DNA from: Chitinivorax sp. PXF-14
GTDB taxonomy: Bacteria > Pseudomonadota > Gammaproteobacteria > Burkholderiales > SCOH01
Length of the DNA stretch: 64,000 nt
Direction: 5' to 3'
NCBI RefSeq assembly: GCF_040812015.1
Contig: NZ_JBFNXJ010000004.1
Location: 184,443-248,442, forward strand
Part shown: positions 11,310 through 20,932 of the stretch, piece after piece
How the letters are laid out: the number at the start of each line of letters is the position of its first letter
How positions within the stretch are numbered: position 1 is the stretch's first letter
Made by a program: the position numbers and the translations under genes
The notes under the pieces: generated by a model
What the model was told of the DNA's origin: nothing
What the model saw: only the letters and a program-made list of their open reading frames with translations
The model's database searches: none

Positions 11310-11825
11310 TCAAAGCTCCAGTATGTAAGGCCGCGCGTGGGCGATCGGCGCCGACCAGCGCTCGGCCGCGCCGAGCTGGCCCGCCTCGGCCAGCGCCATG
11401 CGGATCGGGCCGGCGTGGGTGACGACGATGGCAGCCTCCGGCGCCGCCAGCCGCCAGCCGGCGATGGCCTCGTGCCAGCGGCTGCGCAGCATCGCGGCGT
11501 TTTCGCCGCCGCCGGGGCGGTAGTGCCAGATGTCGGCGGCCCAGGCGTCGATCTCGCTGCGCGCGATGTCGTCCCAGCGCCGGCCTTCCCAGGTGCCGAA
11601 ATCGAGCTCCTGCAGGCTGGGCCAGACGATGGGCGGTGCCGCCAGCCGCCCGGCCAGCGCGAGGCAGCGTTGCGCCGGGCTGCTGTAGACCGGCAGGCCG
11701 CGCCAGCCGTCGAGCGCGGCGACGCTGGCGTCGATCGCAGCGCTGTCGCAGGGCAGGTCCAGCCTGCCGTAGCAGAGGCCGCTGCCGCTGGCAACGGGGG
11801 GATGGCGCATCAGGATCAGTCGCAT
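11310..11825 (-). CDS. cobC: Histidine phosphatase, probable alpha-ribazole phosphatase (CobC)
   Basis: This 171-residue enzyme of the histidine phosphatase superfamily starts MRLILMRHPP, with Arg7-His8 as the phosphate-accepting site. It keeps the second motif LQELDFGTWEGRRWDDI and the later VVTHAGPIRM histidine. In cobalamin operons such proteins dephosphorylate alpha-ribazole 5'-phosphate (or cobalamin 5'-phosphate). The usual RHG is RHP here, as in many CobC proteins. The assignment to alpha-ribazole rests on its place between btuD and cobQ. Confidence 0.85.
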   Translation of the reverse strand: MRLILMRHPPVASGSGLCYGRLDLPCDSAAIDASVAALDGWRGLPVYSSPAQRCLALAGRLAAPPIVWPSLQELDFGTWEGRRWDDIARSEIDAWAADIWHYRPGGGENAAMLRSRWHEAIAGWRLAAPEAAIVVTHAGPIRMALAEAGQLGAAERWSAPIAHARPYILEL

Positions 11826-11832
11826 ATCGTCC

Positions 11833-12600
11833 TCACGTACCGGGCACGAACCAGGTGCCGCCATCGTCGGCCAGCGCACGCACCGGGTGATGGTAGAGCG
11901 CGGACAGGGTTGCCGTCGTCAGCGTCTCGCCGAGCGGGCCCGCCAGCCAGCGGCCATCGCCGTACAGCAGCAGCGCGTGGCTGGCGAAGCTGCGCGCATG
12001 GTTCGGATCATGGCTGACGACGACCAGGCTGCGCCCGCTGGCGCGTTCCTCGCGCAGCACGGCCAGCGCCTGCTGCTGGTGGCGCAGATCGAGCTGCGAC
12101 AGGGGCTCGTCGAGCAGCAGCAGGCTGGCCTGCTGGGCCAACGCGGTGGCGAGCCCCACGCGGCGGCGCTCGCCGCCTGACAGCGTGGCGAGGTCGCGCG
12201 CTTCGAGCGCCGCGAGGTCGAGCCGTGCGAGCTGCTGCCGCGCCAGATCGAGGTCGGCGCTGCTTTCCCAGTCCCAGCGGCCGAGGTAGGGGTGGCGGCC
12301 GGTCAGCACCTTTTCCAGCACCGAGATCGGGAACGGGCAGTCGTCCTGCTGCGACAGCCAGGCCTGCCGCCGCGCCCGCTCGCGCGCCGGCCACTCGGCC
12401 TGCGGCTTGCCGTGCAGCGCGACGTGGCCCTGTGCGGGTGCATGCCAGCCCGCCAGCGTGGCGAGCAGCGTGCTCTTGCCGCTGCCGTTTTCGCCGAGCA
12501 CGAGCCAGGCCTCGCCCGGCCCGACCGACAGCGTCAGGCCCCGGCACAGCGGTTGGCCGCCCTGGGCGATGGTGAGGTCATGCAGCCCGAGCACGCTCAT
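11833..12600 (-). CDS. btuD: ABC transporter ATP-binding protein for vitamin B12 (BtuD)
   Basis: The 255-residue ATPase powers corrinoid import through BtuC. It has the Walker A VLGENGSGKSTLLATLAG (about residues 34-51), the signature LSGGERRRVGLATAL, Walker B SLLLLDEPLSQLD and the H-loop VVVSHDPNH. The start MSVLGLHDLTIAQGGQPLC is at 12600, overlapping the btuC stop as ATGA. The frame stays open far upstream, but that part is a shadow of btuC. Its position between btuC and cobC, inside the riboswitch-controlled operon, supports B12 rather than siderophore as substrate. Confidence 0.92.
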   Translation of the reverse strand: MSVLGLHDLTIAQGGQPLCRGLTLSVGPGEAWLVLGENGSGKSTLLATLAGWHAPAQGHVALHGKPQAEWPARERARRQAWLSQQDDCPFPISVLEKVLTGRHPYLGRWDWESSADLDLARQQLARLDLAALEARDLATLSGGERRRVGLATALAQQASLLLLDEPLSQLDLRHQQQALAVLREERASGRSLVVVSHDPNHARSFASHALLLYGDGRWLAGPLGETLTTATLSALYHHPVRALADDGGTWFVPGT

Positions 12601-13589
12601 GCCGGGCTCCGGCGCTGGGCGAGTAGCCACAGGAAGATCGGTACGCCGACCAGCGCGGTGATCACGCCCACCGGCAGCTGCTGTGGCGCGAGCACGGTGC
12701 GCGCGGCGACATCGGCCGCAAGCAGCACGGTGCCGCCGCCGAGCGCGCAGGCGGGCAGCAGCAGGCGCTGATCCTGGCCGATCACCAGGCGCAGCGCGTG
12801 CGGCACGATCAGGCCGACGAAGCCGATCATGCCGGCGGTGGTGACGGCGACGGCGGTGGCGACCGCCGCGACGAAGTACAGCAGCCATTGCAGCCGTTGC
12901 GTCTGTGCGCCGAGCGCATGCGCGGGCTGGCGGCCGAGGCCGAGCAGGTTGAGTTCGCGCGCGAACGGCCAGACCAGCGCGAGCAGCAGCAGGAGCGCCG
13001 GCAGCGCCAATTGCCAGCCCGCGCTGGCGAGGTCGCCCAGCAGCCAGAACACCATGCCGCGCAGCAGGCCGTCCGGCGCGATGCTGAGCAGCAGCGAGCT
13101 GAGCGAGCCGCAGAACGAGGCGAGCGCCACGCCGGTCAGCAACAGCCGCGCCTGGCTTGACGAGTGGTCGCGCCCGGCCAACAGGAAGACGATGAGGATG
13201 CTGGCCAGCGCGCCGCCGGCCGCCGCCAGGTTGACGCCGGCCAGCCCGGCACCCGCCAGCACGGCCGACAGCGCGCCGACGCTGGCGCCGCCAGAGGTGC
13301 CGAGCACATAGGGGTCGGCCAGCGGGTTGCGCAGCAAGGTCTGCTGCAGCGCGCCAGCGAGCGCCAGCAGGCCGCCGACGGCCAGCGCGGCGAGCGTGCG
13401 CGGCAGCCGCAGTTCGAGCACCACGTCGCGCGCGAGCTGCGCCTCGGGGCCTGCCGACCAGAGCTGCCAGGGACGGTAGCTGGTGCTGCCCAGACACAGG
13501 CTGGCGGCAACGGCGGCGAGCGCGCACAGCGCCAGCAGCAGCAGCGTGCCGGCCAGCCGGGGGCGCGATAGCGGGCGGACGTGGCTCAT
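12597..13589 (-). CDS. btuC: Vitamin B12 ABC transporter permease (BtuC, FecCD family)
   Basis: The 330-residue inner-membrane permease contains about ten hydrophobic helices typical of the FecCD/BtuC family. RLPRTLAALAVGGLLALAGA followed by LRNPLADPYVLGTSGGASVG is the family hallmark, and TAGMIGFVGLIVPHALRL marks the ATPase-coupling region. It starts at ATG 13589, overlapping the btuF stop by 4 bp, and ends overlapping btuD by 4 bp. This tight coupling suggests stoichiometric production of the BtuCD transporter. Confidence 0.93.
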   Translation of the reverse strand: MSHVRPLSRPRLAGTLLLLALCALAAVAASLCLGSTSYRPWQLWSAGPEAQLARDVVLELRLPRTLAALAVGGLLALAGALQQTLLRNPLADPYVLGTSGGASVGALSAVLAGAGLAGVNLAAAGGALASILIVFLLAGRDHSSSQARLLLTGVALASFCGSLSSLLLSIAPDGLLRGMVFWLLGDLASAGWQLALPALLLLLALVWPFARELNLLGLGRQPAHALGAQTQRLQWLLYFVAAVATAVAVTTAGMIGFVGLIVPHALRLVIGQDQRLLLPACALGGGTVLLAADVAARTVLAPQQLPVGVITALVGVPIFLWLLAQRRSPA

Positions 13590-14563
13590 CTGGCCTGGCG
13601 TGCCCGGTCGACGGCCTGGCACAGGTGCTCGACACCCAGCGGCAGGCGCGGCCCCATGCGCACCAGCAGGTCGGGCGGCAGCACTGCGAGCTGGCCCGTG
13701 CGCACCGCTGCGAGCCGCGGCCAGCGCCGCCAGCGGTCGAGCGATTTCGCGCTGTTGGTGCCGTCGCCGCCGGTGGCGATCAGCTCGGGATTGGCGACCA
13801 GCACCGCCTCGTCGTCCACCGTCGGCGTCAGCGTCGGCAACTCGGCGAAGACATTGACGGCGCCGCACACGCGCATCGCGTCGGAGATGATCTGCTGCTT
13901 GTTGACCGTCATCAGCGGGCGGTCCCAGATCTGGTAAAACACGCGCACCGGCGGCCTGGCCGCGTACTGGCTTTCGAGCCGCGCAATGTGCTCGCCGAAG
14001 CGGCGGGCCGCGGCGGCCGCATCGGCCTCGTGGCCGGCAAGCGTGCCGAGCCGTACCAGTGCTTTGGGCACGTCATCCAGCGTGCGCGAATTGTCGCGGA
14101 ACAGCGGGATGCCGAGCGCCTCGACCTGCGCGAGCTGACGCGCCGGGTTGCCGGTCTCCCAGGCGACGATCAGGTCGGGCTTGAGCGCGCGGATGCGTTC
14201 GAGGTCGAAGCCGTTGTAGCCGCCGACACGCGGCAGCTTGAGCGCCTCGGCCGGGTAATCGCTGTAGCTGACGGCGCCCACCAGCAGTGGGCCGGCGCCG
14301 ATCGCGAACAGGTCCTCGGTCAGGTGCGGCGCGAGGCTGACGACGCGGCGCGCGGGCTGGGCCAGCGTGATGGTGTGGCCGAGGTCGTCCTTGACCGATA
14401 CCTGGGCCACCGCCGGTTGTGGCGCCGACAGGGACGCCAGCAGCGCAAGCGCCGCCGGCAAGGCCCGATGCAGCGTTGTGAGCAGCTGACGGGCAGGCAA
14501 TGGGGCGCGCAGCGGCCGGGGCCTACTGGATGGACTGGCGAGGGCGCGTGCCGTCACCGCCAT
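13586..14563 (-). CDS. btuF: Periplasmic cobalamin-binding protein (BtuF-like)
   Basis: This is a cluster A-2 helical-backbone substrate-binding protein of 325 residues. After a hydrophobic export segment (TLHRALPAALALLASLSA) ending near PAVAQ, the mature domain starts VSVKDDLGHTITLAQPARRV and carries RVVSLAPHLTEDLFAIGAG, LKPDLIVAWETGNPARQ and a C-terminal lobe ending DRARQAR. It delivers B12 to BtuCD. The start at ATG 14563 gives an unusually long basic n-region (about 30 residues) and has no strong ribosome binding site, so the true start may be nearer the hydrophobic core. Confidence 0.87.
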   Translation of the reverse strand: MAVTARALASPSSRPRPLRAPLPARQLLTTLHRALPAALALLASLSAPQPAVAQVSVKDDLGHTITLAQPARRVVSLAPHLTEDLFAIGAGPLLVGAVSYSDYPAEALKLPRVGGYNGFDLERIRALKPDLIVAWETGNPARQLAQVEALGIPLFRDNSRTLDDVPKALVRLGTLAGHEADAAAAARRFGEHIARLESQYAARPPVRVFYQIWDRPLMTVNKQQIISDAMRVCGAVNVFAELPTLTPTVDDEAVLVANPELIATGGDGTNSAKSLDRWRRWPRLAAVRTGQLAVLPPDLLVRMGPRLPLGVEHLCQAVDRARQAR

Positions 14564-14595
14564 CCGGCCGCAAAGCCGCTCGTGCGGGCCCGTCC

Positions 14596-15204
14596 TCACC
14601 ACTCGACGCCTTTCTGGGCGCGGATGCCGGCATGGAAGGCGTGCTTGGCCGGCTCCATCTCGGTCACCGTGTCGGCGATGTCGCGCAGGGCCTGTGGCGC
14701 TGCACGGCCGGTGATCACCACGTGCTGCATCTCGGGGCGCGACAGCAGGTCGCGTACCACCGTGTCGGTGTCGAGATAGCCGTAGGAGATGCAATAGGTC
14801 AGCTCATCGAGCACCACGAGGTCGACGCTCGCGTCGTGCAGCATCTTCCGCGCCATCTCCCACGCGGCCTGGGCCGAGCGCGTGTCCTGCTCGCGGTTCT
14901 GCGTATCCCAGGTGAAGCCGTCGCCCATCACGTGCCACTCGATATTGGGCTGGCGCGAAAAGAAGGCTTCCTCGCCGGTATCGGTGCGGCCCTTGATGAA
15001 CTGCACAAAGCCCACCTTCATGCCGTGGCCCAGTGCGCGCGCCACCATGCCAAAAGCCGAAGAGGACTTGCCCTTGCCGTTGCCGGTGAGCACCAGCAGG
15101 ATGCCGGTATCGATATTGGCCTCGGCGATCTTGCCGTCGATATGGGCTTTCTTGCGTGCCATGCGCGCGGCGTGGCGGGCGTTGCGGTCGTCTTCGCTGC
15201 TCAT
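14596..15204 (-). CDS. cobO: Corrinoid adenosyltransferase (CobO/BtuR type)
   Basis: The enzyme attaches the 5'-deoxyadenosyl group of ATP to cob(I)yrinic acid a,c-diamide or other corrinoids. In 202 residues it has the P-loop LVLTGNGKGKSSSAFGM (about residues 37-53), KVGFVQFIKG, and DLVVLDELTYCISYGYLD, all standard for the CobO family. The basic N-terminal region (RNARHAARMARKKAHID) is also typical. It lies 25 bp after cobD and 32 bp before btuF in the same operon. Confidence 0.95.
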   Translation of the reverse strand: MSSEDDRNARHAARMARKKAHIDGKIAEANIDTGILLVLTGNGKGKSSSAFGMVARALGHGMKVGFVQFIKGRTDTGEEAFFSRQPNIEWHVMGDGFTWDTQNREQDTRSAQAAWEMARKMLHDASVDLVVLDELTYCISYGYLDTDTVVRDLLSRPEMQHVVITGRAAPQALRDIADTVTEMEPAKHAFHAGIRAQKGVEW

Positions 15205-15229
15205 TATGTGTTTTCCTGTGGTCAGATTG

Positions 15230-16249
15230 TTATTTTGGCAGCGCCATGGCGATGGCGCCTAGCGCGGCATCGAGCCGGCGCGTGAATTCGTCGCGGCGGG
15301 ATGCCGGCAGCGGGCCGAAGCGCAGCGCCGATGGCCTGTCGAAACGCCGGCACCACACCTGCTGCTGCGCCAGCGCCCGCTGCCAGACCGCCGCCCGCGG
15401 GGTCGGCACCCAGTGCAGCAGCGGTAGCGCCGCGGCCACGGTGAGCCCGGCGTGCGGCAAGGTGGCCGCCAGCCAGCGGCTGTCGTCCGCCAGGCGTTCG
15501 CGCTGCGCGGCCTGCCAGGCGGTGTCGGCGAGCGCGAGCCGGCCGGCCCATTGCGCCGGACCGCTGACGGCCCAGGGCCCGAGCGCCTGCTGCAGGCTAT
15601 CGCGCATTGCCGCCTCGGCCGCGACAAAGCCGAGCCGCACGCCAGCGAGGCCGAAAAACTTGCCGAGCGAGCGCAGCACGATCAGCCCCGGGCGCTCGAC
15701 GTGGGGCAGCAGGCTGTGCGCGGGCTCGCAGTCCGCGAACGCCTCGTCGACCACCAGCCAGCCGCCGCGCGCCGCCAGCCTTGCGTGCCAGCCCAGCAAG
15801 CGGTCGGCGGGCCAGCGCTGGCCGGTCGGGTTGTTCGGGTTGACCAGCACGAGCACCTGCAGCCTGTCGATCGCGGCGTCGATGTCTTCGGCTGCCAGCT
15901 CGACCACCGCATGGCCGTGGCGCCGCCATTGCCAGGCGTGCTCGGCATAGCTCGCCGCCAGCACGCCCACCCGGCCCGGGCGGCGCAAGGTCGGCAGCCG
16001 CTCGATCGCCGCCTGGCTGCCCGGCACCGCCAGCAGCTGCGGGCTGCCGTAATACTGCGCCGCCGCGTCGAGCAGGGCGGGGTCCGGCTCGGGCAGGCGC
16101 TGCCAGACGCTGGCCGGCACAGCGGGCAATGGGAAGCCGATGGGCGCGATGCCGGTCGAGCAGTCGATCCAGTCGTCGGGCGTGCCGCCAAATTCGGCGA
16201 TGGCGCGCTGCAGGTCGCCGCCGTGGTGCGGTGGGGTCAACTCAGGCAT
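15230..16249 (-). CDS. cobD: Threonine-phosphate decarboxylase (CobD)
   Basis: CobD is a PLP enzyme making (R)-1-amino-2-propanol phosphate, the linker of the nucleotide loop. The 339-residue protein begins [20 protein letters not shown] and has [40 protein letters not shown] and the lysine-bearing [18 protein letters not shown]. These are the aminotransferase class I/II signatures of CobD/CobC. Its start overlaps the end of cbiB by 13 bp. The naming follows Salmonella; in Pseudomonas-type nomenclature it is CobC. Confidence 0.92.
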   Translation of the reverse strand: MPELTPPHHGGDLQRAIAEFGGTPDDWIDCSTGIAPIGFPLPAVPASVWQRLPEPDPALLDAAAQYYGSPQLLAVPGSQAAIERLPTLRRPGRVGVLAASYAEHAWQWRRHGHAVVELAAEDIDAAIDRLQVLVLVNPNNPTGQRWPADRLLGWHARLAARGGWLVVDEAFADCEPAHSLLPHVERPGLIVLRSLGKFFGLAGVRLGFVAAEAAMRDSLQQALGPWAVSGPAQWAGRLALADTAWQAAQRERLADDSRWLAATLPHAGLTVAAALPLLHWVPTPRAAVWQRALAQQQVWCRRFDRPSALRFGPLPASRRDEFTRRLDAALGAIAMALPK

Positions 16250-17160
16250 CGGTAGCCCCCGATCGCGCACAACGCGGTGAGCCACGCGAGGCCGGTGTGC
16301 CGCACCAGGCGCAGCGCGCGGCCGATGTCGGCCACTGTCGGCGCCGCACCGCAGCCTAGCGTGGGGCGGGCCTCCAGCTGGCCGTGGTAGCGCGCCGCGC
16401 CACCGAGTTGGCATTGCAGCGCGCCGGCACCGGCGGCCATCACCGGCCCGGCGTTGGGGCTGTCCCATTGCGGTGCTTGTTGCTGCCAGCAGCGCAGGGC
16501 CGTGGCGGTGTGGCCGAGCATGGCGTAGCTCGCGGCGGTCAGGCGCGCGGGCAGCCAGTTCAGCACGTCATCGGCGCGCGCGGCCACGCGGCCGAAATGC
16601 AGGAAGCGTTGCGTGCGGTAGCCCCACATCGCATCGAGCGTGTTGGCGAGCCGGTGTGCGAGCGCCGCCGCGCCGCCACCCACGGCGAACCAGAACAGGC
16701 TGGCGAAGATCGCATCGGCGCCGTTCTCCAGCGTTGATTCGATCGCGGCCCGGCTCACGCCGCCGGCGTCGAGCCCGCTGCAGTCGCGGCTGACGATGCG
16801 GCTCAGGCGTTCACGCGCCGTCGCCAGGTCGCCGGCAGCCAGCGGCCTGGCGATCGCGGCGACATGTTGCTGCAGGCTGCGCGCGCCAAGGGCGAACCAC
16901 AGCACGAGCGCATCGGCGAGCCAGCCCAGCGCGAGGCGCAGTGCGCAGAACACTGCCAGCGCGCCGGCCAGCAGCAGCGACCAGGCCAGCAGGCCGCGCC
17001 AGATGCCGCCGGGGCCGCAGTTCAGCCTGCGTTCGAGGCTGTCCGCCAGCCGGCCGAAGCCGACCAGCGGGTGCCAGCGGTGCGGCTCACCGATGGCCGC
17101 TTCCAGCAGCAGCGCCACGAGCAGCGCCCAGAGCCAGTCTGGCGCCGGCAGCTCAAGCAT
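16237..17160 (-). CDS. cbiB: Adenosylcobinamide-phosphate synthase (CbiB)
   Basis: CbiB is the membrane enzyme that joins cobyric acid with aminopropanol (phosphate). The 307-residue product starts [20 protein letters not shown] and shows the family motifs [20 protein letters not shown], the [20 protein letters not shown] segment and [18 protein letters not shown], plus [15 protein letters not shown] near the C-terminus, with several hydrophobic helices. Its start overlaps the cobT 3' end by 8 bp. It is called cobD in some species. Confidence 0.94.
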   Translation of the reverse strand: MLELPAPDWLWALLVALLLEAAIGEPHRWHPLVGFGRLADSLERRLNCGPGGIWRGLLAWSLLLAGALAVFCALRLALGWLADALVLWFALGARSLQQHVAAIARPLAAGDLATARERLSRIVSRDCSGLDAGGVSRAAIESTLENGADAIFASLFWFAVGGGAAALAHRLANTLDAMWGYRTQRFLHFGRVAARADDVLNWLPARLTAASYAMLGHTATALRCWQQQAPQWDSPNAGPVMAAGAGALQCQLGGAARYHGQLEARPTLGCGAAPTVADIGRALRLVRHTGLAWLTALCAIGGYRCLS

Positions 17161-18208
17161 CGCGGTTGCTGACGCCGGCTTCGGCAAAGGTGGCCATCTC
17201 GCCATGCAGCGCGCAGGCGAGCTTGAGAATGGGGAAGGCCGCCGCCGCGCCGCTGCCTTCGCCGAGGCGCAGGCCGAGCTGCAGCAGCGGTCGCGCATCG
17301 AGTGCCGCGAGCACGCGGGCGTGGGCCGGCTCGGCCGACTGGTGGCCGAACAGCAGCCAGTCGCGCGTGCCCGGATTGAGGCGGCAGGCGGCGAGCGCGG
17401 CCACGCTGCTGATGAAGCCGTCGACCAGCGCCGGCAGGCCGGCTTGCGCCGCCGCCACATAAGCGCCGGCCAGCGCCGCGATCTCGCAGCCGCCGAGCGC
17501 CGCCAGCGTGCGCTGGGTGTCGTCCAGCACGTCGCCATGCAGGGCGAGCGCCTTGGCGATCAGCGCCGCCTTGCGCGACACGCCGCTGGCGTCGAGCCCG
17601 GTGCCGGGGCCGGCCAGCTCGGCCGGCGGGGCCGCCAGCCAGGCGCAGGCCAGCGCGCTGGCGCTGGTGGTGTTGGCGATGCCCATCTCGCCGGCGATGA
17701 AGCAGTCGGCCCCGGCCTCGACCGCGCGGCTCACGGCGGCGCGGCCGGCATCGAGCGCGGCGGCCAGCGTGGCCTCATCCATCGCAGCGGTGCTGAGGAA
17801 ATTGGCGGTGCCGTGCACCCGCTTGGCCTGCACGACAGCGGGCCACTGGCTGGTATCGGCCGCCACGCCGCAGTCCACCACCTCGAAGCGCGCATTGATC
17901 TGCTTGGCCAGCACGCAGATGGCCGCGCCGCCCGTGGCGAAATTCGCCACCATCTGCGCGGTGACTTCTTGCGGGTAGGCCGATACGCCGGCCGCGGCCA
18001 CGCCGTGATCGGCCGCGAAGATGCTGATCCACGGTGCCTCCAGCCGCGGGCAGGCGCGGCCCTGCATCGCCGCGAGGCGAACCGCGAGCGATTCGAGCTC
18101 GCCCAGGGCGCCCGCCGGCTTGGTCAGCACCTGCTGGCGTGCCAGCGCGGCACTGCGCGCGGCCTGATCGAGGGAGCGGGGGGCGCGTTGCCACCAGTGG
18201 TCTGTCAT
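17153..18208 (-). CDS. cobT: Nicotinate-nucleotide--dimethylbenzimidazole phosphoribosyltransferase (CobT)
   Basis: CobT activates the lower-ligand base to alpha-ribazole 5'-phosphate. The 351-residue protein has [50 protein letters not shown], and [18 protein letters not shown], in which Glu317 matches the catalytic base known from the Salmonella enzyme. It overlaps cobU by 4 bp upstream and cbiB by 8 bp downstream. The lower-ligand synthesis gene bluB is not in the window, so the base may be made elsewhere or scavenged. Confidence 0.96.
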   Translation of the reverse strand: MTDHWWQRAPRSLDQAARSAALARQQVLTKPAGALGELESLAVRLAAMQGRACPRLEAPWISIFAADHGVAAAGVSAYPQEVTAQMVANFATGGAAICVLAKQINARFEVVDCGVAADTSQWPAVVQAKRVHGTANFLSTAAMDEATLAAALDAGRAAVSRAVEAGADCFIAGEMGIANTTSASALACAWLAAPPAELAGPGTGLDASGVSRKAALIAKALALHGDVLDDTQRTLAALGGCEIAALAGAYVAAAQAGLPALVDGFISSVAALAACRLNPGTRDWLLFGHQSAEPAHARVLAALDARPLLQLGLRLGEGSGAAAAFPILKLACALHGEMATFAEAGVSNRDA

Positions 18209-18735
18209 GCTTGATCCTTGTCGTGTGTGGATTTGACGGTCAGCGGGATGCCCGCGACGACCAGCGTCACGCGTTGCGCGAGCGCGGCGATGTCCTGGTG
18301 CAGGCGCCCGGCTTCGTCACGGAAGCGCCGTGCCAGCGCATTGTCGGGCACGATGCCGAAGCCGACTTCATTGCTGACCAGCAGCAAGGGCGCGTGGTGC
18401 CGTGCGATGGCCGCGAGCAGGGCTGCGCGCTCGGCCTGCCAGGCGGCGGTATCGTCGCGGCAGAGCCAGTTTGACAGCCACAGCGTCAGGCAGTCGACGA
18501 CGACGAACTGATCCGGGCGCGCCGCCAGCGCCGTGGCCAGCGCCAGCGGCGCCTCCGCGCTGGCCCAGTGCGCGGGCCGCTCGGCCCGGTGATGCGCGAT
18601 GCGTTCGCGCATCTCGTCATCGTGGGCCTCTGCGGTGGCGATCCAGGTCACCGGCCCGCCATGGGCCAGCGCCTGTGTGAGCGCATGGCGGCTCTTGCCG
18701 CTGCGCGCCCCGCCCAGGATCAGCTCGATGCTCAT
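18205..18735 (-). CDS. cobU: Adenosylcobinamide kinase / guanylyltransferase (CobU)
   Basis: CobU (CobP) phosphorylates adenosylcobinamide and transfers GMP to it. In 176 residues it has the P-loop [11 protein letters not shown] (Gly13-Lys14-Ser15), [20 protein letters not shown] with the His48/His49 pair that contains the likely guanylylated histidine, [16 protein letters not shown] and [13 protein letters not shown]. The ATG at 18735 overlaps the btuB stop by 4 bp. This makes it the first cytoplasmic gene after the receptor. Confidence 0.95.
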   Translation of the reverse strand: MSIELILGGARSGKSRHALTQALAHGGPVTWIATAEAHDDEMRERIAHHRAERPAHWASAEAPLALATALAARPDQFVVVDCLTLWLSNWLCRDDTAAWQAERAALLAAIARHHAPLLLVSNEVGFGIVPDNALARRFRDEAGRLHQDIAALAQRVTLVVAGIPLTVKSTHDKDQA

Positions 18736-20609
18736 CGCATCTGCCAGCGCACGCCGATCAGGCCGTTGCGGCCGAGCGTGCCATAGTCCTTGACCTGCTG
18801 GTAATCGCGGTCGAAGGCGTTGTCGAGGCGGGCGACGAGCTGCCAGTTGCGGTCGATCTGCCAGCTGGCCGAGAGGTTGAGCAGCGCGTAGCCGCCCAGC
18901 CGCTGGCGGTTGGCCGGATCGTCGTAGCGCTGGCCCTGTGCCTGCACCTCGCTCTTGAGCTGCCAGGCGCCCTGCCGGTAGGCGACATGCACGCCGCCGC
19001 TGCGGCTGGCGCGACGGTTGAGGCGCTTGCCGTCATTCTTGCCGCCCGAAGTGTCGTGCGCATCGAGCCAGTCGTACTGGCCGCCGATGTCGAGCCCGCC
19101 GTTCTGCCAGCCGGCCTGCAGCGTGGCGCCCTGCAGCCGTGCGCGGCCGATATTGTCCGGTGCGTAGGTGGCCGGGTTGTACTGGATCAGCTCGCGTACA
19201 TCGTTGCGATAGACGGTGAGCCCGCCATTCAGGCTGGCCGAGGCATAGCGCACGAACACTTCGCCGCCGCGCGATTTCTCGGGCTTCAGCGTCGGGTCGC
19301 CGTAGCCGGGGTAGTAGAGGTCGTTGAACGACGGCGCGCGGAAGCCGGTGGCGTAGCTGGTGCCGATCCGCCAGGCCGGGTCGAGCTGCCAGCTGGCGCC
19401 GAGCAGCCCGGTGGTGTGGTCGCCGAACTGCGAATTGTCGTCGCGACGCAGATTGCCCTGCACCGTCCACGCATCGAGGTGGGCGAGGTAGCCGGCGAGC
19501 CAGCTGTTGATGCGGCGGTGATCGACTTCGTAGGCGGTGGTGGTGGCGATGCGCTGTTCCAGCGTCTCGACGCCGAGCGTCGCGGTGCCCGGGCCGATCG
19601 CCAGCTCGTTCTGCCAGCCCAGCTGGCGCTGGCGTGTGGTGAAGTTGCTCTTGCTGTCGCTCAGATCGGTGCCCGATACCGGGTCGTAGCTGTCGCTGTC
19701 GTCGATGCTGTAGCCGGCCTGCACGCGCGAGGTCCAGATCTCGCTCAGGCGGTTGCGGCTCCACACCGTGGCCGAGCCCTGGCGGCCCTGCTCGCGGTAG
19801 TCATAGGCCTGCGCCACGCTGTCGTAGCTCACCGGGTCGGTGTAATAGCTGTCGAAATGGTTGCGCGCGCGCGCCGCCAGCACGCTGCCGCCGATCTCGT
19901 TGGCGGCATCAATGCGGTGGCTCAGCGACAGGCTCAGGCTGGTGTTGCGGTAGCCATCGCGATCGCTGTTGTAGCTCGCGTTGGCCGGGTTGCTGATCGA
20001 GCTCACGCCATCGGTCTGCGTGTGGGCGATGCCGAGGGCGTAGCGGGTGTTGCAGCTGCTGCCGCTCAGGCTGGCGCTGGCCTCGCGCGTGCCGAGGTTG
20101 CCCGCGCCGAGCTCGACGCTGGCGCGCGTTTCCTTGCCGCCCTGGCGCGTGAACACCTGTACCACGCCGCCGATCGCATCGGCACCATACAGGCTGGCGG
20201 CGGGGCCGCGCAGGATCTCGATGCGCTCGATCTGGTCGAGCGGCAGGTTCTGGATCGAGGCCTGGCCGACGGTGGCCGAGCTGTAGCGGATGCCGTCGAT
20301 CAGCACCACGGTCTGCTGCGGGTTGGCCCCGCGCAGAAAGGCCGAGGCATTCTTGCCCGGCCCGCCGTTGGTGGCGATCTGCACGCCCGGCTGATTGGCG
20401 AGGATGTCGCTCAGGGTCTGGCCCGTGCGTGCGTCGAGATCCTTGCGTGTGAGCACGCTGACATCGCCGACCACCTCGCGCCTGGGCTGGGCGACGCGTG
20501 CTGCGGTGACGACGACCGTTTCGGCGTCGCCATCGCCGGCCTGCGCGTGGGCGCTCAGTGCCGGTAACAGGGCGATGAGGGAAACCAGGGGTTTACTGCG
20601 AAACTGCAT
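18732..20609 (-). CDS. btuB: TonB-dependent vitamin B12 receptor (BtuB)
   Basis: The 625-residue outer-membrane protein has a signal peptide (MQFRSKPLVSLIALLPALSA then HAQA). It has a TonB box-like ETVVVTAA, a plug domain (VSVLTRKDLDARTGQTLSDI, GANPQQTVVLIDGIRYSS, IERIEILRGPAASLYGADAI) and a beta-barrel ending in an aromatic-poor VRWQMR. The length and plug match BtuB. The start at 20609 is chosen for its signal peptide and GGAG-type site; the frame is open upstream into the riboswitch. It is the first gene of the cobalamin operon, and the riboswitch lies in its leader. Confidence 0.93.
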   Translation of the reverse strand: MQFRSKPLVSLIALLPALSAHAQAGDGDAETVVVTAARVAQPRREVVGDVSVLTRKDLDARTGQTLSDILANQPGVQIATNGGPGKNASAFLRGANPQQTVVLIDGIRYSSATVGQASIQNLPLDQIERIEILRGPAASLYGADAIGGVVQVFTRQGGKETRASVELGAGNLGTREASASLSGSSCNTRYALGIAHTQTDGVSSISNPANASYNSDRDGYRNTSLSLSLSHRIDAANEIGGSVLAARARNHFDSYYTDPVSYDSVAQAYDYREQGRQGSATVWSRNRLSEIWTSRVQAGYSIDDSDSYDPVSGTDLSDSKSNFTTRQRQLGWQNELAIGPGTATLGVETLEQRIATTTAYEVDHRRINSWLAGYLAHLDAWTVQGNLRRDDNSQFGDHTTGLLGASWQLDPAWRIGTSYATGFRAPSFNDLYYPGYGDPTLKPEKSRGGEVFVRYASASLNGGLTVYRNDVRELIQYNPATYAPDNIGRARLQGATLQAGWQNGGLDIGGQYDWLDAHDTSGGKNDGKRLNRRASRSGGVHVAYRQGAWQLKSEVQAQGQRYDDPANRQRLGGYALLNLSASWQIDRNWQLVARLDNAFDRDYQQVKDYGTLGRNGLIGVRWQMR

Positions 20610-20764
20610 GACAATCTCCGTGAGCCACGCCCGCTGCGTGGCGAGTTGTATAGGTTCACGGCAGGGAGAGTCAGGCAGGAGAAGGGCACGGCGGCGGCGC
20701 GCAGTGGGATCACCCGCTGCGTGCACCCTGCCGCGCGTCAATGTCCACCTTTCTAAAGTGGCGT

Positions 20765-20925
20765 TCCGAGGCCGGTATCCGGGCTCGCAAGACTTGATCT
20801 GGCCGCCTTCCCGCGAGATCGTCGCAGTGGCGTATCGGCCCATCCTCACTTGCTTACCGTTGCAGGGGCAGCACAGGTATCGCACCTGTTTCCCGTTTGA
20901 CCGGCAATATGCCGGCACCTCGAAG
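20765..20925 (-). promoter_or_regulatory. Cobalamin (AdoCbl) riboswitch
   Basis: Read on the minus strand this contains the conserved parts of the cobalamin riboswitch in order: a 5' arm GAGGTGCCGG, AAACGGGAA, GGTGCGATACCTGTGCTGCC, CCTGCAACGGTAAG, GATGGGCC, the B12-box GCCACTGCGA, GGGAAGGCGGCC, GCGAGCCCGGATACC, and a closing arm CCGGCCTC that pairs with the 5' arm. Binding adenosylcobalamin should switch off btuB and the operon. About 150 nt separate it from the btuB ATG. An imperfect hairpin at 20697-20724 (GCAGCGGG/CCCACTGC) may be part of the expression platform. No T-tract follows it, so translational or Rho-linked control is likely. Confidence 0.93.
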
Positions 20926-20932
20926 GGGCCGT

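Noticed and set aside
11833..13635. A 600-residue frame that would fuse btuD to an Arg/Ala-rich N-terminus
   Set aside because: The upstream part reads through btuC in the wrong frame; the true btuD start at 12600 overlaps btuC as ATGA.
18987..20567. A 526-codon open frame antisense to btuB
   Set aside because: It is a shadow of a GC-rich coding strand, with Ala/Val/Arg low complexity and no domain.
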